This document shows positions 33,242-41,750 of a DNA stretch of 42,660 bases, piece by piece. The notes under the pieces are model-generated. The model did not search any database. It saw only the letters and a program-made list of their open reading frames with translations, and was not told where the DNA came from. The stretch spans positions 1-42,660 of the forward strand of contig SVSP01000023.1 in assembly GCA_015064255.1 (NCBI GenBank). Reading direction: 5' to 3'. The position numbers were made by a program, and so were the translations under genes. The DNA is from Oscillospiraceae bacterium. GTDB taxonomy: Bacteria; Bacillota; Clostridia; Oscillospirales; CAG-272. Within the stretch, counting starts at the first letter, position 1. Every line of letters starts with the position of its first letter.

Positions 33242-33270
33242 ATACAATAGTTTTTGCGGAATGTCAATCG
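33242..33270 (-). promoter_or_regulatory. Consensus promoter of galM
   Basis: Minus strand TTGACA, 17 bp, TATAAT within this interval, about 50 bases before the galM start. The perfect match fits the gene's high-expression codon style. Confidence 0.85.
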
Positions 33271-33336
33271 GAAAATTGAAAACTGTTTGATAAAAATGAC
33301 TAAGATATTTATATTTTGTAAAAATATTTGTTGTTA

Positions 33337-33365
33337 TTGACATGTGTTGTATATATTGATATAAT
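33337..33365 (+). promoter_or_regulatory. Consensus promoter of the leucine-rich-repeat lipoprotein gene
   Basis: TTGACA (33337-33342), 17 bp, TATAAT (33360-33365), 49 bases before the start codon. Confidence 0.88.
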
Positions 33366-33413
33366 TATTATGTACTCAAGTACAATTTTATTTATAAGTA
33401 AGGAGATTTGAAA

Positions 33414-34979
33414 ATGAAAAGAACAAAGTTTAACCGACTTTTTTTGCTCTTCACCATTTTAATGACTGCGACTGTTTTGACATCATGCGTCTTAGCGGGA
33501 TATTACGAAAAAAATGATGCAAACTCCGAGGGTCAGGATTCCTATGAAGTTTATGAATTTTCGGAAGGACTTGAGTTTACCTTACTTCACGCTGAAAAGG
33601 CATACGAGGTTTCAATGGGAAGCTGCACGGAAACAAATATTATAATTCCGCCCGCGTATAAAGGGCTTCCCGTTACGAGAATCGCATACGGTGCTTTTTC
33701 AAATACCGACATTGAAAGTGTTGAGATACCAAGCAGCATAACCCACATTGTAGAAATTGCATTTTCAAATTGCAGCCGCCTTACAAACGTAACGATACCC
33801 GAGGGCGTTGTCTATATCGGCGAAAACGCATTTAATTCCTGCACAGCGCTTACCGATGTAAGTATTCCCGACAGTCTTCGTCATATAGGAAAAACGGCTT
33901 TTGCTAATTGTACTGCATTATCCTATAATGAGTATGATAACGGACTTTATTTGGGTAATGAAAATAATAAGTACGTTCTTCTGGATAAAGTACTTAACAA
34001 CGAGATTTCCGAAATAAGCATACATAGCCAAACCAAGCATATTACAAATGACGCTTTTGAAAGATGCTCAAGTCTTGCGTATAACGAGTATGAGGGCGGT
34101 CTGTACGTAGGAAACAGTGAAAATCCTTATGTGTTTTTAGTAGATACCGTAGAAGACCAAATCACAAGCTTTGCGACTCATAAAGATACGAGGTTTATCG
34201 GAAGCAGAGCGTTTGAATACTGCGAAAACCTTAGTAGCGTTACGCTTTCCGATAATATAGTGTGTATTGGCGAATATGCCTTTAACAGTTGCTCTTCTCT
34301 TACCGATATAAAGATACCAAGTAAGGTTGCATCAATACAGGAAAATGCCTTCTTTTTGTGTGAAGCTCTTGAAAAAATAGTTATCCCCGACAGCGTACTC
34401 AGCGTTGGAAAAACTGCATTTACTAACTGCTTTAATCTTTCTGATGTAACTCTTTCTGAAAACTTGATTCGAATTGACGAAAATGTTTTCCAAATGTGTG
34501 AAAGTATAGAAAATATAACTATACCTAAAAAGGTAACGTCGATAGGCTACGAAGCATTTATGAGATGCACGGGACTTACAAGTATAACATTCCCTGACGG
34601 AGTTACATATATTGACGATCAGTCCTTTTACGGATGTACTTCGTTGGAAAGTATATCTTTTTCGAAAAATCTTAAGTATGTAGGAATCAGTGCGTTTTCG
34701 AGTTGCTCACAGCTTGAAAATATTGTTCTTCCTAAGGGTACTGTTACTATTGAGAATAATGCGTTTAGTAGCTGTTCAAAGCTGACGAGTATAACTATTC
34801 CCGAAAGTGTTACTTTTATTGAGAAAGAAGCGTTCAAGGAGTGTCAAAACCTTAAAACTGTTATTTTTGAAGGAACTGTGGAACAGTTCAAAGCTATAAA
34901 CGAAGCACAAAGCGCTATAAGCAAAATAGGCACGTCGGGAACTGTAAAGTGTTCGGACGGTAATATCAGTTATCAGTAA
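33414..34979 (+). CDS. Leucine-rich-repeat (BspA-like) lipoprotein
   Basis: 521 residues from ATG 33414, with AAGGAG 9 bases upstream; the in-frame TTG at 33408 is too close to it. A lipoprotein signal ends in VLTSC with Cys25. The rest, from about residue 60 to 500, is a run of about 23-residue repeats of the BspA/LRR_5 type: IPxxVxxIGxxAFxxCxxLxxVx, for example IPEGVVYIGENAFNSCTALT. The series is interrupted twice by longer linkers containing NEYDNGLYLGNENNKYVLL and a similar NEYEGGLYVGNSENPYVFL, themselves a duplicated pair. Such proteins are found on the surface of host-associated anaerobes and bind host or bacterial ligands; the partner here is unknown. It is anchored by lipid, not by a cell-wall motif. 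It ends at a bidirectional terminator. Confidence 0.9.
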   Translation: MKRTKFNRLFLLFTILMTATVLTSCVLAGYYEKNDANSEGQDSYEVYEFSEGLEFTLLHAEKAYEVSMGSCTETNIIIPPAYKGLPVTRIAYGAFSNTDIESVEIPSSITHIVEIAFSNCSRLTNVTIPEGVVYIGENAFNSCTALTDVSIPDSLRHIGKTAFANCTALSYNEYDNGLYLGNENNKYVLLDKVLNNEISEISIHSQTKHITNDAFERCSSLAYNEYEGGLYVGNSENPYVFLVDTVEDQITSFATHKDTRFIGSRAFEYCENLSSVTLSDNIVCIGEYAFNSCSSLTDIKIPSKVASIQENAFFLCEALEKIVIPDSVLSVGKTAFTNCFNLSDVTLSENLIRIDENVFQMCESIENITIPKKVTSIGYEAFMRCTGLTSITFPDGVTYIDDQSFYGCTSLESISFSKNLKYVGISAFSSCSQLENIVLPKGTVTIENNAFSSCSKLTSITIPESVTFIEKEAFKECQNLKTVIFEGTVEQFKAINEAQSAISKIGTSGTVKCSDGNISYQ

Positions 34980-34993
34980 ATTTGAGTATAAAT

Positions 34994-35025
34994 AACAGCC
35001 CGAAGGTATAAGCTTTCGGGCTGTT
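34994..35025. terminator. Bidirectional terminator between the LRR gene and asnA
   Basis: AACAGCCCGAA (34994-35004) pairs with TTCGGGCTGTT (35015-35025). Both flanks are T- or A-rich, so it serves the two convergent genes. Confidence 0.9.
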
Positions 35026-35043
35026 CTATATTCTTTTAAACAA

Positions 35044-36051
35044 TCACAGAAGCATAACGTTCTTCTTTGCACATTCGCTACGTATGTCGTCCGGCCAAAC
35101 AGAGGACTGAACCTCTCCGATATGAGCCTTGCGCAGGAAGAACATACACATTCTTGACTGACCGATACCGCCTCCGACAGTGTAGGGAAGCTTTCCTTCA
35201 AGAAGTGCTTTGTGGAAGGGAAGATTTACTCTCTCGGTGCATCCTGCAATCTCAAGCTGCTTGAGAAGAGTTTTTTCATCGACACGGATACCCATTGACG
35301 AAAGCTCAAGAGCTATGTCAAGAACGGGATAGTAAACTATAATATCTCCGTTGAGATCCCAGTCGTCGTAGTCGGGAGCACGGCCGTCGTGACGTTTGCC
35401 CGATCTGAGCGCTCCGCCGATCTTCATAATGAATACGGCACCGCACTCCTTGGCAATACGGTATTCGCGTTCCTTCGACGTAAGGTCGGGGAATCTGTCC
35501 TCAAGCTCCTGCGAGGTAATAAAGGTTATGTGCTCGGGGAGAAGACGTCCGATAAACTGATAGTCGTCTGTTATGTAGTTTTCGGTGTGACGGAGTGAAC
35601 GGTATATACGGCCTACCATAAGTTTGAGTACTTCTTCGGTGCGTTCTTCGCGTGTGATGACTCTTTCCCAGTCCCACTGGTCAACATAGATGGAGTGTAT
35701 GTTGTCTGTTTCTTCGTCGCGGCGGATAGCAGACATATCGGTGTAAAGTCCTTCGCCCGGCTCAAATCCGTAAAGTGCGAGCGCAGAACGCTTCCACTTT
35801 GCAAGCGACTGTACTATTTCGCATTGTTTGCCCGTTTCAAGCAGATCGAAACCGACGGGTCTTTCGACACCGCTGAGCGTATCGTTAAGACCGGATGACG
35901 ATTCAACGAAAAGAGGTGCGGATACACGGGTTAAGTTAAGCTGTATAGCAAGATCTCTTTCAAAAAAGTCTTTTACTTTTTTTATTGCAGACTGAGTTTG
36001 TCTGAGATTCAGCTCGGAAGAATATCCCTCGGGAATATATAATTTAGACAT
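35044..36051 (-). CDS. asnA: Aspartate-ammonia ligase (asparagine synthetase A)
   Basis: Makes asparagine from aspartate, ammonia and ATP; related in fold to class II aminoacyl-tRNA synthetases. I start at ATG 36051, 8 bases after GAAAGGAC, giving 335 residues (E. coli 330); the upstream frame (MNYYFRTF) has no site and would overlap the -10 box. Conserved pieces include [47 protein letters not shown] and the C-terminal [20 protein letters not shown]. It has its own consensus promoter and appears monocistronic. No asparagine transporter or regulator is adjacent. Confidence 0.97.
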   Translation of the reverse strand: MSKLYIPEGYSSELNLRQTQSAIKKVKDFFERDLAIQLNLTRVSAPLFVESSSGLNDTLSGVERPVGFDLLETGKQCEIVQSLAKWKRSALALYGFEPGEGLYTDMSAIRRDEETDNIHSIYVDQWDWERVITREERTEEVLKLMVGRIYRSLRHTENYITDDYQFIGRLLPEHITFITSQELEDRFPDLTSKEREYRIAKECGAVFIMKIGGALRSGKRHDGRAPDYDDWDLNGDIIVYYPVLDIALELSSMGIRVDEKTLLKQLEIAGCTERVNLPFHKALLEGKLPYTVGGGIGQSRMCMFFLRKAHIGEVQSSVWPDDIRSECAKKNVMLL

Positions 36052-36091
36052 AAAAATAAGTCCTTTCGAAAATGTGCGGAAATAATAATTC

Positions 36092-36120
36092 ATTATATCA
36101 CAAATTTATGCGGCAGTCAA
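36092..36120 (-). promoter_or_regulatory. Promoter of asnA
   Basis: Minus strand TTGACT (36120-36115), 17 bp, TATAAT (36097-36092), about 40 bases before the chosen start, which it supports by excluding the longer reading. Confidence 0.88.
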
Positions 36121-36213
36121 TAAAAAATTAAATCTTTTTATAAAAAAACAGATAAACTTTTCACCTTTTCGTCAGAACTTCATATTTATCACTATTCCTT
36201 TCTTTAGGTTATT

Positions 36214-36282
36214 AAGTTTTGTGCGCTTTGCCTTGACAAAAGTCACAAAACTTTGGTCTGAAAAATGACCCATTTTTCAGAC
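36214..36282. repeat. Tandem pair of perfect inverted repeats upstream of the kinase-like gene
   Basis: AAGTTTTGTG (36214-36223) and CACAAAACTT (36244-36253) form one stem. Two bases later GTCTGAAAAATG (36256-36267) and CATTTTTCAGAC (36271-36282) form a second 12-bp stem with a 3-base loop. The pair ends 7 bases before the -35 box of the gene at 36400. It could be a mobile-repeat remnant, a terminator or an operator. Confidence 0.7.
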
Positions 36283-36289
36283 TTAGCTC

Positions 36290-36318
36290 TTGACATATTC
36301 GGTCGTAAGAAGTATAAT
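36290..36318 (+). promoter_or_regulatory. Consensus promoter of the guanylate-kinase-like gene
   Basis: TTGACA (36290-36295), 17 bp, TATAAT (36313-36318): a perfect match. The leader to ATG 36400 is about 75 bases. Confidence 0.9.
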
Positions 36319-36399
36319 AATTGAAAGCGTTTTACGTTTTTGAGGAAAAAGTTTGAAATAAGTAGAAATGCTTGATTAACAAATAACAGAGGTGTGACA

Positions 36400-37215
36400 A
36401 TGTTAGTAATTTTTTCGGGATGCTCGGGTGTTGGAAAAAATACCGTAATAAATAATCTTCTCTCAAAATCCGATGACTATAAGCTCCTTCCGACTTATAC
36501 GACAAGAGATAAAAGACCGGGAGAAAGGGACGGTTTTCCGTATTTTTTCATAAATGATGAGCAGTTTCTTGAAAAAATAGCAAAAGGCGATTTTTACGAA
36601 CACGAGCTGGTTCATAATCATTATTACGGCACGTCAAGACAGCTCCTGGCAGACGGTCTTGCAAGCGGTAAAACTCTTATGAAGGATATTGATGTAAACG
36701 GTGCGCTCAATTTGTCCGAAATACTCAAAAATGACGTAAGGATAATCACTCTTTTTCTGTACGTCGAAAGCGCTGATATACTTGTCGAGCGTCTTACCGG
36801 TAGAGGAGAAAAGGATATCGCTCTGCGGCTTGAGCGATATAATCACGAGATGTCGAAGCAAAAGCTTTACTCGTACCTCATAAATAATAATTCTCTTGAA
36901 AACACTTCGAAGCTTATAGACGAGCTCGTTAAGTTTGAAAAGAGCGAAGGAAAGCTTGTTTCCGCGCTCGAAGAAAATGATATATCCGAAAATGCTGTGA
37001 AGGAAGCACTTGAAATATATGCGCGTGGAGAAAATCCCGAGCCTGTAAAGGTTAGCGTATGTGACGGTGTATTCTGTATCACAGAGGGTGTGGAGCGCTT
37101 TGTGGCATCTCTCGTTTGCGGTAAAACTATCGCAAAGGACCTTACGCTTGATGAGAGTGCGGCAAAAACGTTCACAGGCTTCGATATTTACGGATATGCA
37201 AAGAAATCTTTTTAA
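36400..37215 (+). CDS. Guanylate-kinase-like protein with ParB/sulfiredoxin-like C-terminal segment
   Basis: 271 residues from ATG 36400 (AGAGG 7 bases upstream; GTG 36394 lies in that site). Residues 1-185 are a guanylate kinase domain: P-loop SGCSGVGKNT with Lys13, YTTRDKRPGERDGFPYFF for GMP, YEHELVHNHYYGTS, MKDIDVNGA, and the lid GRGEKDIALRLERYNHEM. The residue after the P-loop Lys is Asn14 where Gly, Ser or Thr is usual. Housekeeping Gmk is about 205 residues; this protein has about 70 more. Residues about 205-255 (EPVKVSVCDGVFCITEGVER, then FVASLVCGKTI) follow the ParB/Srx pattern PIxVxxxDGxYxIxDGxxRxxAxxxxG. Some proteins of that fold are nucleotide-binding enzymes, including serine kinases. 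Function is unknown; it may be a specialised nucleotide or metabolite kinase. It precedes an ABC exporter but a probable terminator lies between. Confidence 0.7.
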   Translation: MLVIFSGCSGVGKNTVINNLLSKSDDYKLLPTYTTRDKRPGERDGFPYFFINDEQFLEKIAKGDFYEHELVHNHYYGTSRQLLADGLASGKTLMKDIDVNGALNLSEILKNDVRIITLFLYVESADILVERLTGRGEKDIALRLERYNHEMSKQKLYSYLINNNSLENTSKLIDELVKFEKSEGKLVSALEENDISENAVKEALEIYARGENPEPVKVSVCDGVFCITEGVERFVASLVCGKTIAKDLTLDESAAKTFTGFDIYGYAKKSF

Positions 37216-37255
37216 AAGGATTTTTCTCAAGTTTAAACCAAAATAATGATAATTT

Positions 37256-37304
37256 AGCCGCTTTGTACACGAAAAAAATGTATTTGGCGGCTGAACTGTT
37301 TTTT
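37256..37304 (+). terminator. Probable terminator after the kinase-like gene
   Basis: AGCCGC (37256-37261) pairs with GCGGCT (37287-37292), with inner TACA/TGTA pairing, followed by a T run six bases later. The stem is imperfect, so read-through into the exporter genes is possible. Confidence 0.5.
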
Positions 37305-37338
37305 GTCTGTGTTTTTCTTTGAAAGGAGATGAACAGAT

Positions 37339-39189
37339 TTGAATAAAAAGCAAAGCAAATTCGGACCTGTGCTTAAGTTTTTGCCCAAAGCACTTCCGTG
37401 GTTTGTGATAACCGTGCTGTCATCTGCTATGATAACCGTACTTGATTCTATAACTCCGCAGCTTGTACGAATGACCGTTGACTCGATAATCGGCGACAGT
37501 AAGCCCGACGTACCGAAAATTGTTATGTGGGTCGTTGAAAAGCTCGGCGGAATAGAAAAGATAAAAGAAAATATGTATCTTATAGCAATTACCGTCGTGG
37601 CATTTGCCTTCGGCAGTGCGCTTATGAGATATATTTCACGTGCATCGGGCGCAAAAGGCTCGGAAATATATACCGAAACTATGAGAAACAGCCTGTTTTC
37701 TCACATACAGAAGCTTCCGTATAAATGGCACGTTGCAAATCAGACGGGCGATATTATACAGAGATGTACGTCTGATGTAAATACGGTAAAGACCTTTATA
37801 TCGGGACAGCTTCCCGATGTGTTCAGACTTGTATTTCTTATAGGCTTTTCTTCGTATATGATGTTTACGATGAACTGGAAGATAGCGCTTCTTGCAATAT
37901 CGTTTGTGCCGTTTGTTTTTCTGTATTCTATGCTCTTTAATAAAAAAATACATAAAGAATTCGGTAAAGCGGACGAGGCAGAAGGAGAGCTTTCCACGAT
38001 AGCGCAGGAAAATATTACGGGAGTAAGAATAGTCCGCGCGTTCGGCAGGGAAGCATACGAAAAGGATAAATTTGAAAAGCAGAATAATATCTATACCGAA
38101 AGCTGGGTAGTACTCGGAAAAACAATGGGTTGGTTCTGGGGAATTTCCGACTTTGTTTCGGGATTTCAGATGCTTTCTGTTATAGTATTCGGTATTTTCT
38201 GCGCGGCATCGGGAGATCTTACCGAGGGAGAATTTATCGCGTTTGTTTCATATAACGGAATGCTTACCTGGCCGGTGCGTCAGCTCGGCAGACTTGTTTC
38301 ACAGCTCAGCCGTGCGTCTGTTTCGGCAGAACGTATAGCTTATATACTTAATGAGGAAGAAGAAAAGGATATGCCGCACGAGGTCGATATGCCCGACGGA
38401 GATATCGTTTTCGATAACGTTACCTTCTCGTATTCGCCCGAGCTTCAGCCTGTACTTAAAAACATTTCTTTCACGATAAAGAAGGGAGAAATGTTTGCTA
38501 TCCTCGGCGGGACGGGAAGCGGAAAATCGACACTTGTGCTTCTTTTGCACCGCCTCTACGACCTCGACGAAAACTGCGGTACTATTACAATAGGCGGCGT
38601 AGATATCAGAAATATAAAACGCTCGTCCCTTCGTTCGAAAATAGGTATGATACTGCAGGAACCCTTCCTTTTCTCGAAAACCATCGGAGAAAATATAGCG
38701 ATCACAGAAAAATCAGCCGATAATTCAGAGGAAATAAACGAAAAGATCAGATATGCGGCGTCACTTGCAAGTATATCGGATGAAATAGAAGCATTTGCAG
38801 ATAAGTACGATACTGTTGTCGGTGAGCGCGGAGTTACACTTTCGGGCGGACAGAAGCAGAGAGTAGCGATAGCACGTCAGTTTGTAAGAGAAAACGAATA
38901 TATCGTTCTCGATGACTCGCTTTCGGCAGTCGATACCGAAACGGACAGCAAGATAAGATCTGCCATAGTACGTGAGAGTAAGAACTCGACCGTAATTATT
39001 ATTTCGCATAGAGTTACCACGCTTTCGCAGGCAAATAAAATACTCGTGCTCGAAAACGGCAGAGTTTCCGAATACGGAACACCGGCAGAGCTCCTTAATA
39101 ACGGTAAGACGTACAGTAAGATATATGAGCTTCAGACCTGCGTGCCCGATAGCGAGATAAATTTGAAAGGAAGTGAGTGTAATGAGTAA
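37339..39189 (+). CDS. Heterodimeric ABC exporter, subunit A (degenerate-site subunit)
   Basis: 616 residues from TTG 37339 with GAAAGGAG 10 bases upstream. Six membrane helices (about 15-330) carry the intracellular coupling loops, and the ATPase domain has Walker A GGTGSGKST (Lys396), Q-loop ILQEPFLFS, a canonical signature LSGGQ (501-505) and Walker B YIVLDD with Asp525. The residue after it is Asp526, not the catalytic Glu; H-loop IISHRVTTL is present. This is the pattern of the non-catalytic partner in heterodimeric exporters such as TM287/288 or BmrCD. The stop overlaps the next gene's start by 8 bases (ATGAGTAA), so translation is coupled. The substrate is unknown; lipids, drugs or peptides are all possible. 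Confidence 0.93.
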   Translation: MNKKQSKFGPVLKFLPKALPWFVITVLSSAMITVLDSITPQLVRMTVDSIIGDSKPDVPKIVMWVVEKLGGIEKIKENMYLIAITVVAFAFGSALMRYISRASGAKGSEIYTETMRNSLFSHIQKLPYKWHVANQTGDIIQRCTSDVNTVKTFISGQLPDVFRLVFLIGFSSYMMFTMNWKIALLAISFVPFVFLYSMLFNKKIHKEFGKADEAEGELSTIAQENITGVRIVRAFGREAYEKDKFEKQNNIYTESWVVLGKTMGWFWGISDFVSGFQMLSVIVFGIFCAASGDLTEGEFIAFVSYNGMLTWPVRQLGRLVSQLSRASVSAERIAYILNEEEEKDMPHEVDMPDGDIVFDNVTFSYSPELQPVLKNISFTIKKGEMFAILGGTGSGKSTLVLLLHRLYDLDENCGTITIGGVDIRNIKRSSLRSKIGMILQEPFLFSKTIGENIAITEKSADNSEEINEKIRYAASLASISDEIEAFADKYDTVVGERGVTLSGGQKQRVAIARQFVRENEYIVLDDSLSAVDTETDSKIRSAIVRESKNSTVIIISHRVTTLSQANKILVLENGRVSEYGTPAELLNNGKTYSKIYELQTCVPDSEINLKGSECNE

Positions 39190-41026
39190 AAACGACGAAA
39201 AAAATACTGAAAACATCAAGCTTCCGTTCTTTGGAATACCGAAAATTTTTCCGTACGTAAAGCAGTACCGCAAGCAGATGCTCTTTATGCTTATAGCCTG
39301 CTTCGGAACGTCACTTGTTGACCTTGTTCTTCCGCTTTTTCAGAAATATGCGATCCAAAACTTCATTCAGGAAGAAAGTGCGAAGGGAGTATGGATATTT
39401 GCAGCAGCATATTTGGCGCTCATTCTTTTGCAGATAATTTGCTTTATGTATTGGGCGCGAGTTGCGTGGGTCTGCGAGATGCGAATAGGACGCGACCTTA
39501 AGCGGGCGTCGTTCAATCATTTGCAGACACTTTCGTTCTCGTATTTCAATACAAATGCAGTAGGATATGTACACGCGAGAGTTATGAGTGATACCGCGAT
39601 GATAGCACAGATATTAACTTGGGGACTTGTTGATGTCGTAAGCTGGACGCTCGTTTATCTTATCGGAGCGTGCGTTGTAATGCTCTTTTTGAACGTAAGG
39701 CTTGCGCTTATAGTAATCGCAGTTGTTCCCATCGTCGTTCTTGTGTCTTTTCTTCTTAATCGCCGTCTTATGGATGCAAACCGTAAGGTAAGAGAAGTAA
39801 ACTCGGTAATGACGGGAAAATTCAACGAGGGAATAGTAGGCGCAAAGACTACGAAAACACTCGTTATAGGGGATAAGACCTATAATGATTTCTCTGCAGA
39901 AACCAAAGAGATGAAACGTGCATCAATAAAAGCGGCACGCTTCAGCGCACTTTTCATATCGGTTTCTACCTTCCTTTGTTCATTTGCGGTTGCACTCGTT
40001 ATGTGGAAAGGCGGAAATCTTACCGCAGAATCTCTTATGGAAGTAGCTACACTTTCGGCGTTTGTTACCTACGCTCTCAATATGGTCGATCCGATAACAG
40101 AGCTTGCAAGAACGGTCAGCGACCTTGTAGGCGTTAAAGTCAATATCGAACGCTTTACAAAGCTTATGAATACAGAGCCCGACGTAAAGGATACAGATGA
40201 AGTCATAGAAAAATACGGCGACTCCTTTGAACCCAAAAAAGAAAATTGGGAAGAAATAAAGGGTGATATAGAGCTTTGCGACGTAAGCTTCAAATATCCC
40301 GACGGAAATGAATACGTGCTTGAACACTTTAACCTCAAAATCCCTGCGGGAACAAACGTGGCGATAGTCGGTGAAACGGGTGCAGGTAAATCTACCCTTG
40401 TAAACCTCGTTTGCCGTTTCTTTGAACCGACCTCGGGTAAAATTCTTATCGACGGCAGGGACTACAAAGAACGCTCACAGCTTTGGCTTCACTCGAATAT
40501 AGGCTACGTTCTTCAGACGCCTCATCTTTTCTCGGGAACCGTGCGCGATAATCTCAAATACAGCCGCCTTGACGCGACCGACGAAGAGCTTTACGAGGCG
40601 CTCGAAGCGGTAAGCGCAAGGGAAGTGGTTGACCGTCTTGACGGTCGACTTGATTTTAACGTAGGAGAGGGCGGCGACCTGCTCTCTGTTGGTGAAAAAC
40701 AGCTTATATCCTTTGCAAGAGCGATACTTGCCGACCCTAAGATATTCATTCTTGATGAAGCAACCTCGTCGATAGATACTCTCACCGAGAGTCTTATACA
40801 GTCGGCAATAGAAAAGCTTCTTTCGGGACGAACCTCGTTTATGATAGCGCATAGACTTTCAACTATACGCAAAGCCGATATCATACTCGTTGTTCGCTCG
40901 GGTAAGATAGTCGAATCGGGAACACACGAAGAGCTTTTCGCGAAAAAAGGATATTACTACTCGCTTTATACAAGACAGTATCAGGACGAAGCATCTGTCG
41001 AAATACTCGGCGGAAATAATAAATAA
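39182..41026 (+). CDS. Heterodimeric ABC exporter, subunit B (catalytic-site subunit)
   Basis: 614 residues from ATG 39182; AAAGGAAG lies 10 bases upstream, while the in-frame GTG at 39173 is adjacent to it. It has a six-helix permease part, then Walker A GETGAGKST (Lys403), Q-loop VLQTPHLFS, signature LSVGE (501-505) instead of LSGGQ, and Walker B IFILDEATSSID with catalytic Glu526, then H-loop MIAHRLSTI. Its Walker motifs pair with the good signature of subunit A to form the working ATP site, while its changed signature pairs with subunit A's Asp526 to form the degenerate one. The two proteins are therefore complementary halves of one exporter. It is followed by a terminator and then the mobile-element remnant. 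Confidence 0.93.
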   Translation: MSKNDEKNTENIKLPFFGIPKIFPYVKQYRKQMLFMLIACFGTSLVDLVLPLFQKYAIQNFIQEESAKGVWIFAAAYLALILLQIICFMYWARVAWVCEMRIGRDLKRASFNHLQTLSFSYFNTNAVGYVHARVMSDTAMIAQILTWGLVDVVSWTLVYLIGACVVMLFLNVRLALIVIAVVPIVVLVSFLLNRRLMDANRKVREVNSVMTGKFNEGIVGAKTTKTLVIGDKTYNDFSAETKEMKRASIKAARFSALFISVSTFLCSFAVALVMWKGGNLTAESLMEVATLSAFVTYALNMVDPITELARTVSDLVGVKVNIERFTKLMNTEPDVKDTDEVIEKYGDSFEPKKENWEEIKGDIELCDVSFKYPDGNEYVLEHFNLKIPAGTNVAIVGETGAGKSTLVNLVCRFFEPTSGKILIDGRDYKERSQLWLHSNIGYVLQTPHLFSGTVRDNLKYSRLDATDEELYEALEAVSAREVVDRLDGRLDFNVGEGGDLLSVGEKQLISFARAILADPKIFILDEATSSIDTLTESLIQSAIEKLLSGRTSFMIAHRLSTIRKADIILVVRSGKIVESGTHEELFAKKGYYYSLYTRQYQDEASVEILGGNNK

Positions 41027-41086
41027 TCAAATAAAAATTTGAGAGCACTTGATTAGCGCAAGCCCCATAACGAAGTTTTATGTAAG

Positions 41087-41120
41087 AGGCGGTGTGACCG
41101 AAAAGGTCACACTGCCTTTT
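41087..41120. terminator. Terminator between the exporter genes and the mobile-element remnant
   Basis: AGGC-GGTGTGACC pairs with GGTCACAC-TGCCT (one G-T pair) around GAAAA, then TTTT. It ends the exporter unit on the plus strand. It lies 6 bases from the stop of the recombinase remnant on the other strand, so it may serve that too. Confidence 0.8.
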
Positions 41121-41125
41121 GCTAT

Positions 41126-41674
41126 TCATACGGCTATCTTTTTGCCTTTGCATCTGCCATGAAGGGCGATACAATCATCTTCTTTGATGGTAGGCAAATC
41201 AATGATGCCGACAGCATTGTAGTAAATTTCGATCTTTGCTTTAAGCTCTTTCTGCTCCTGCTCATATTCACTCGCAAGCATATCAAAGCGTTCTGCCGTA
41301 ATTCGTCCCGATACCATATCCTCATACAACCGCTTGAATAAGGTATTCAGATCTTCATCTCTGCGGCGCAAGGTTACAACATCGACCTTTGCCTTGGAGA
41401 TTGACATAGCCATTGCATTATCAAGTCGCTCCATTTGGTCGCGCACAAAGGTTTCTTCAAACTGTTGCACATAGACGAGCATTTTCTTAATATACTTAAA
41501 CACCATATTGCAAAGCGTTACGTTGCGGATATAATGCGCCGAGCAACTTCCCATATTGCTTCGGTAATTTGCGCAGGTAAAGAAATCCTGCCTTGCCTCA
41601 AATCCGTTGATAGTACAATAGTGAAGCTTGGATTTGCAATCGGCGCAGATCACCTTGCCGGAGAGCAAGCTCAT
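41126..41674 (-). pseudogene. Large serine recombinase, C-terminal remnant
   Basis: Only the end of a large serine (resolvase/invertase) recombinase remains. From about 41674 the frame reads MSLLSGKVICADCKSKLHYC, the start of the recombinase zinc ribbon (Cys-x2-Cys, later CANY and GSCSAHYIRN), then a long coiled-coil stretch (about 70 residues, with EETFVRDQMERLDNAMAMSI and EYEQEQKELKAKIE). The catalytic N-terminal domain with the active-site Ser and the recombinase domain, some 300 residues, are missing. The frame can be read a little further up to ATG 41716, but those residues (MSVSYLHTLRTKIK) come from relaxase DNA in the wrong frame. It is fused by deletion to the relaxase stub. It cannot recombine by itself. 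Confidence 0.85.
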
Positions 41675-41750
41675 TTTTATTTTTGTTCGCAACGTATGCA
41701 AGTAGCTTACTGACATGCGCCTTCACATCCCAAATCTTAGTTGTTGCCAA
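41598..41750 (-). pseudogene. Relaxase (MobA-type), N-terminal stub
   Basis: A TTG at 41750, inside the end of mobC and just after AAGGAG, opens the frame L(M)ATTKIWDVKAHVSKLLAY followed by VANKNKNE. That matches the start of mobilization relaxases of Firmicute elements (MATTKIWxVKGxLxKVxxYxxNPxKTE). After about 27 codons the similarity stops near 41670, where the DNA becomes recombinase zinc-ribbon sequence in another frame, and the frame ends at a TGA at 41598-41600. The overlap with mobC (14 bases) is the usual mobC-mobA arrangement. The relaxase His triad and the rest of the protein are deleted. Confidence 0.75.

Noticed and set aside
41126..41716. An intact small recombinase starting at ATG 41716
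   Set aside because: The first 14 residues come from relaxase DNA in a shifted frame, there is no catalytic domain, and no ribosome binding site supports that start.
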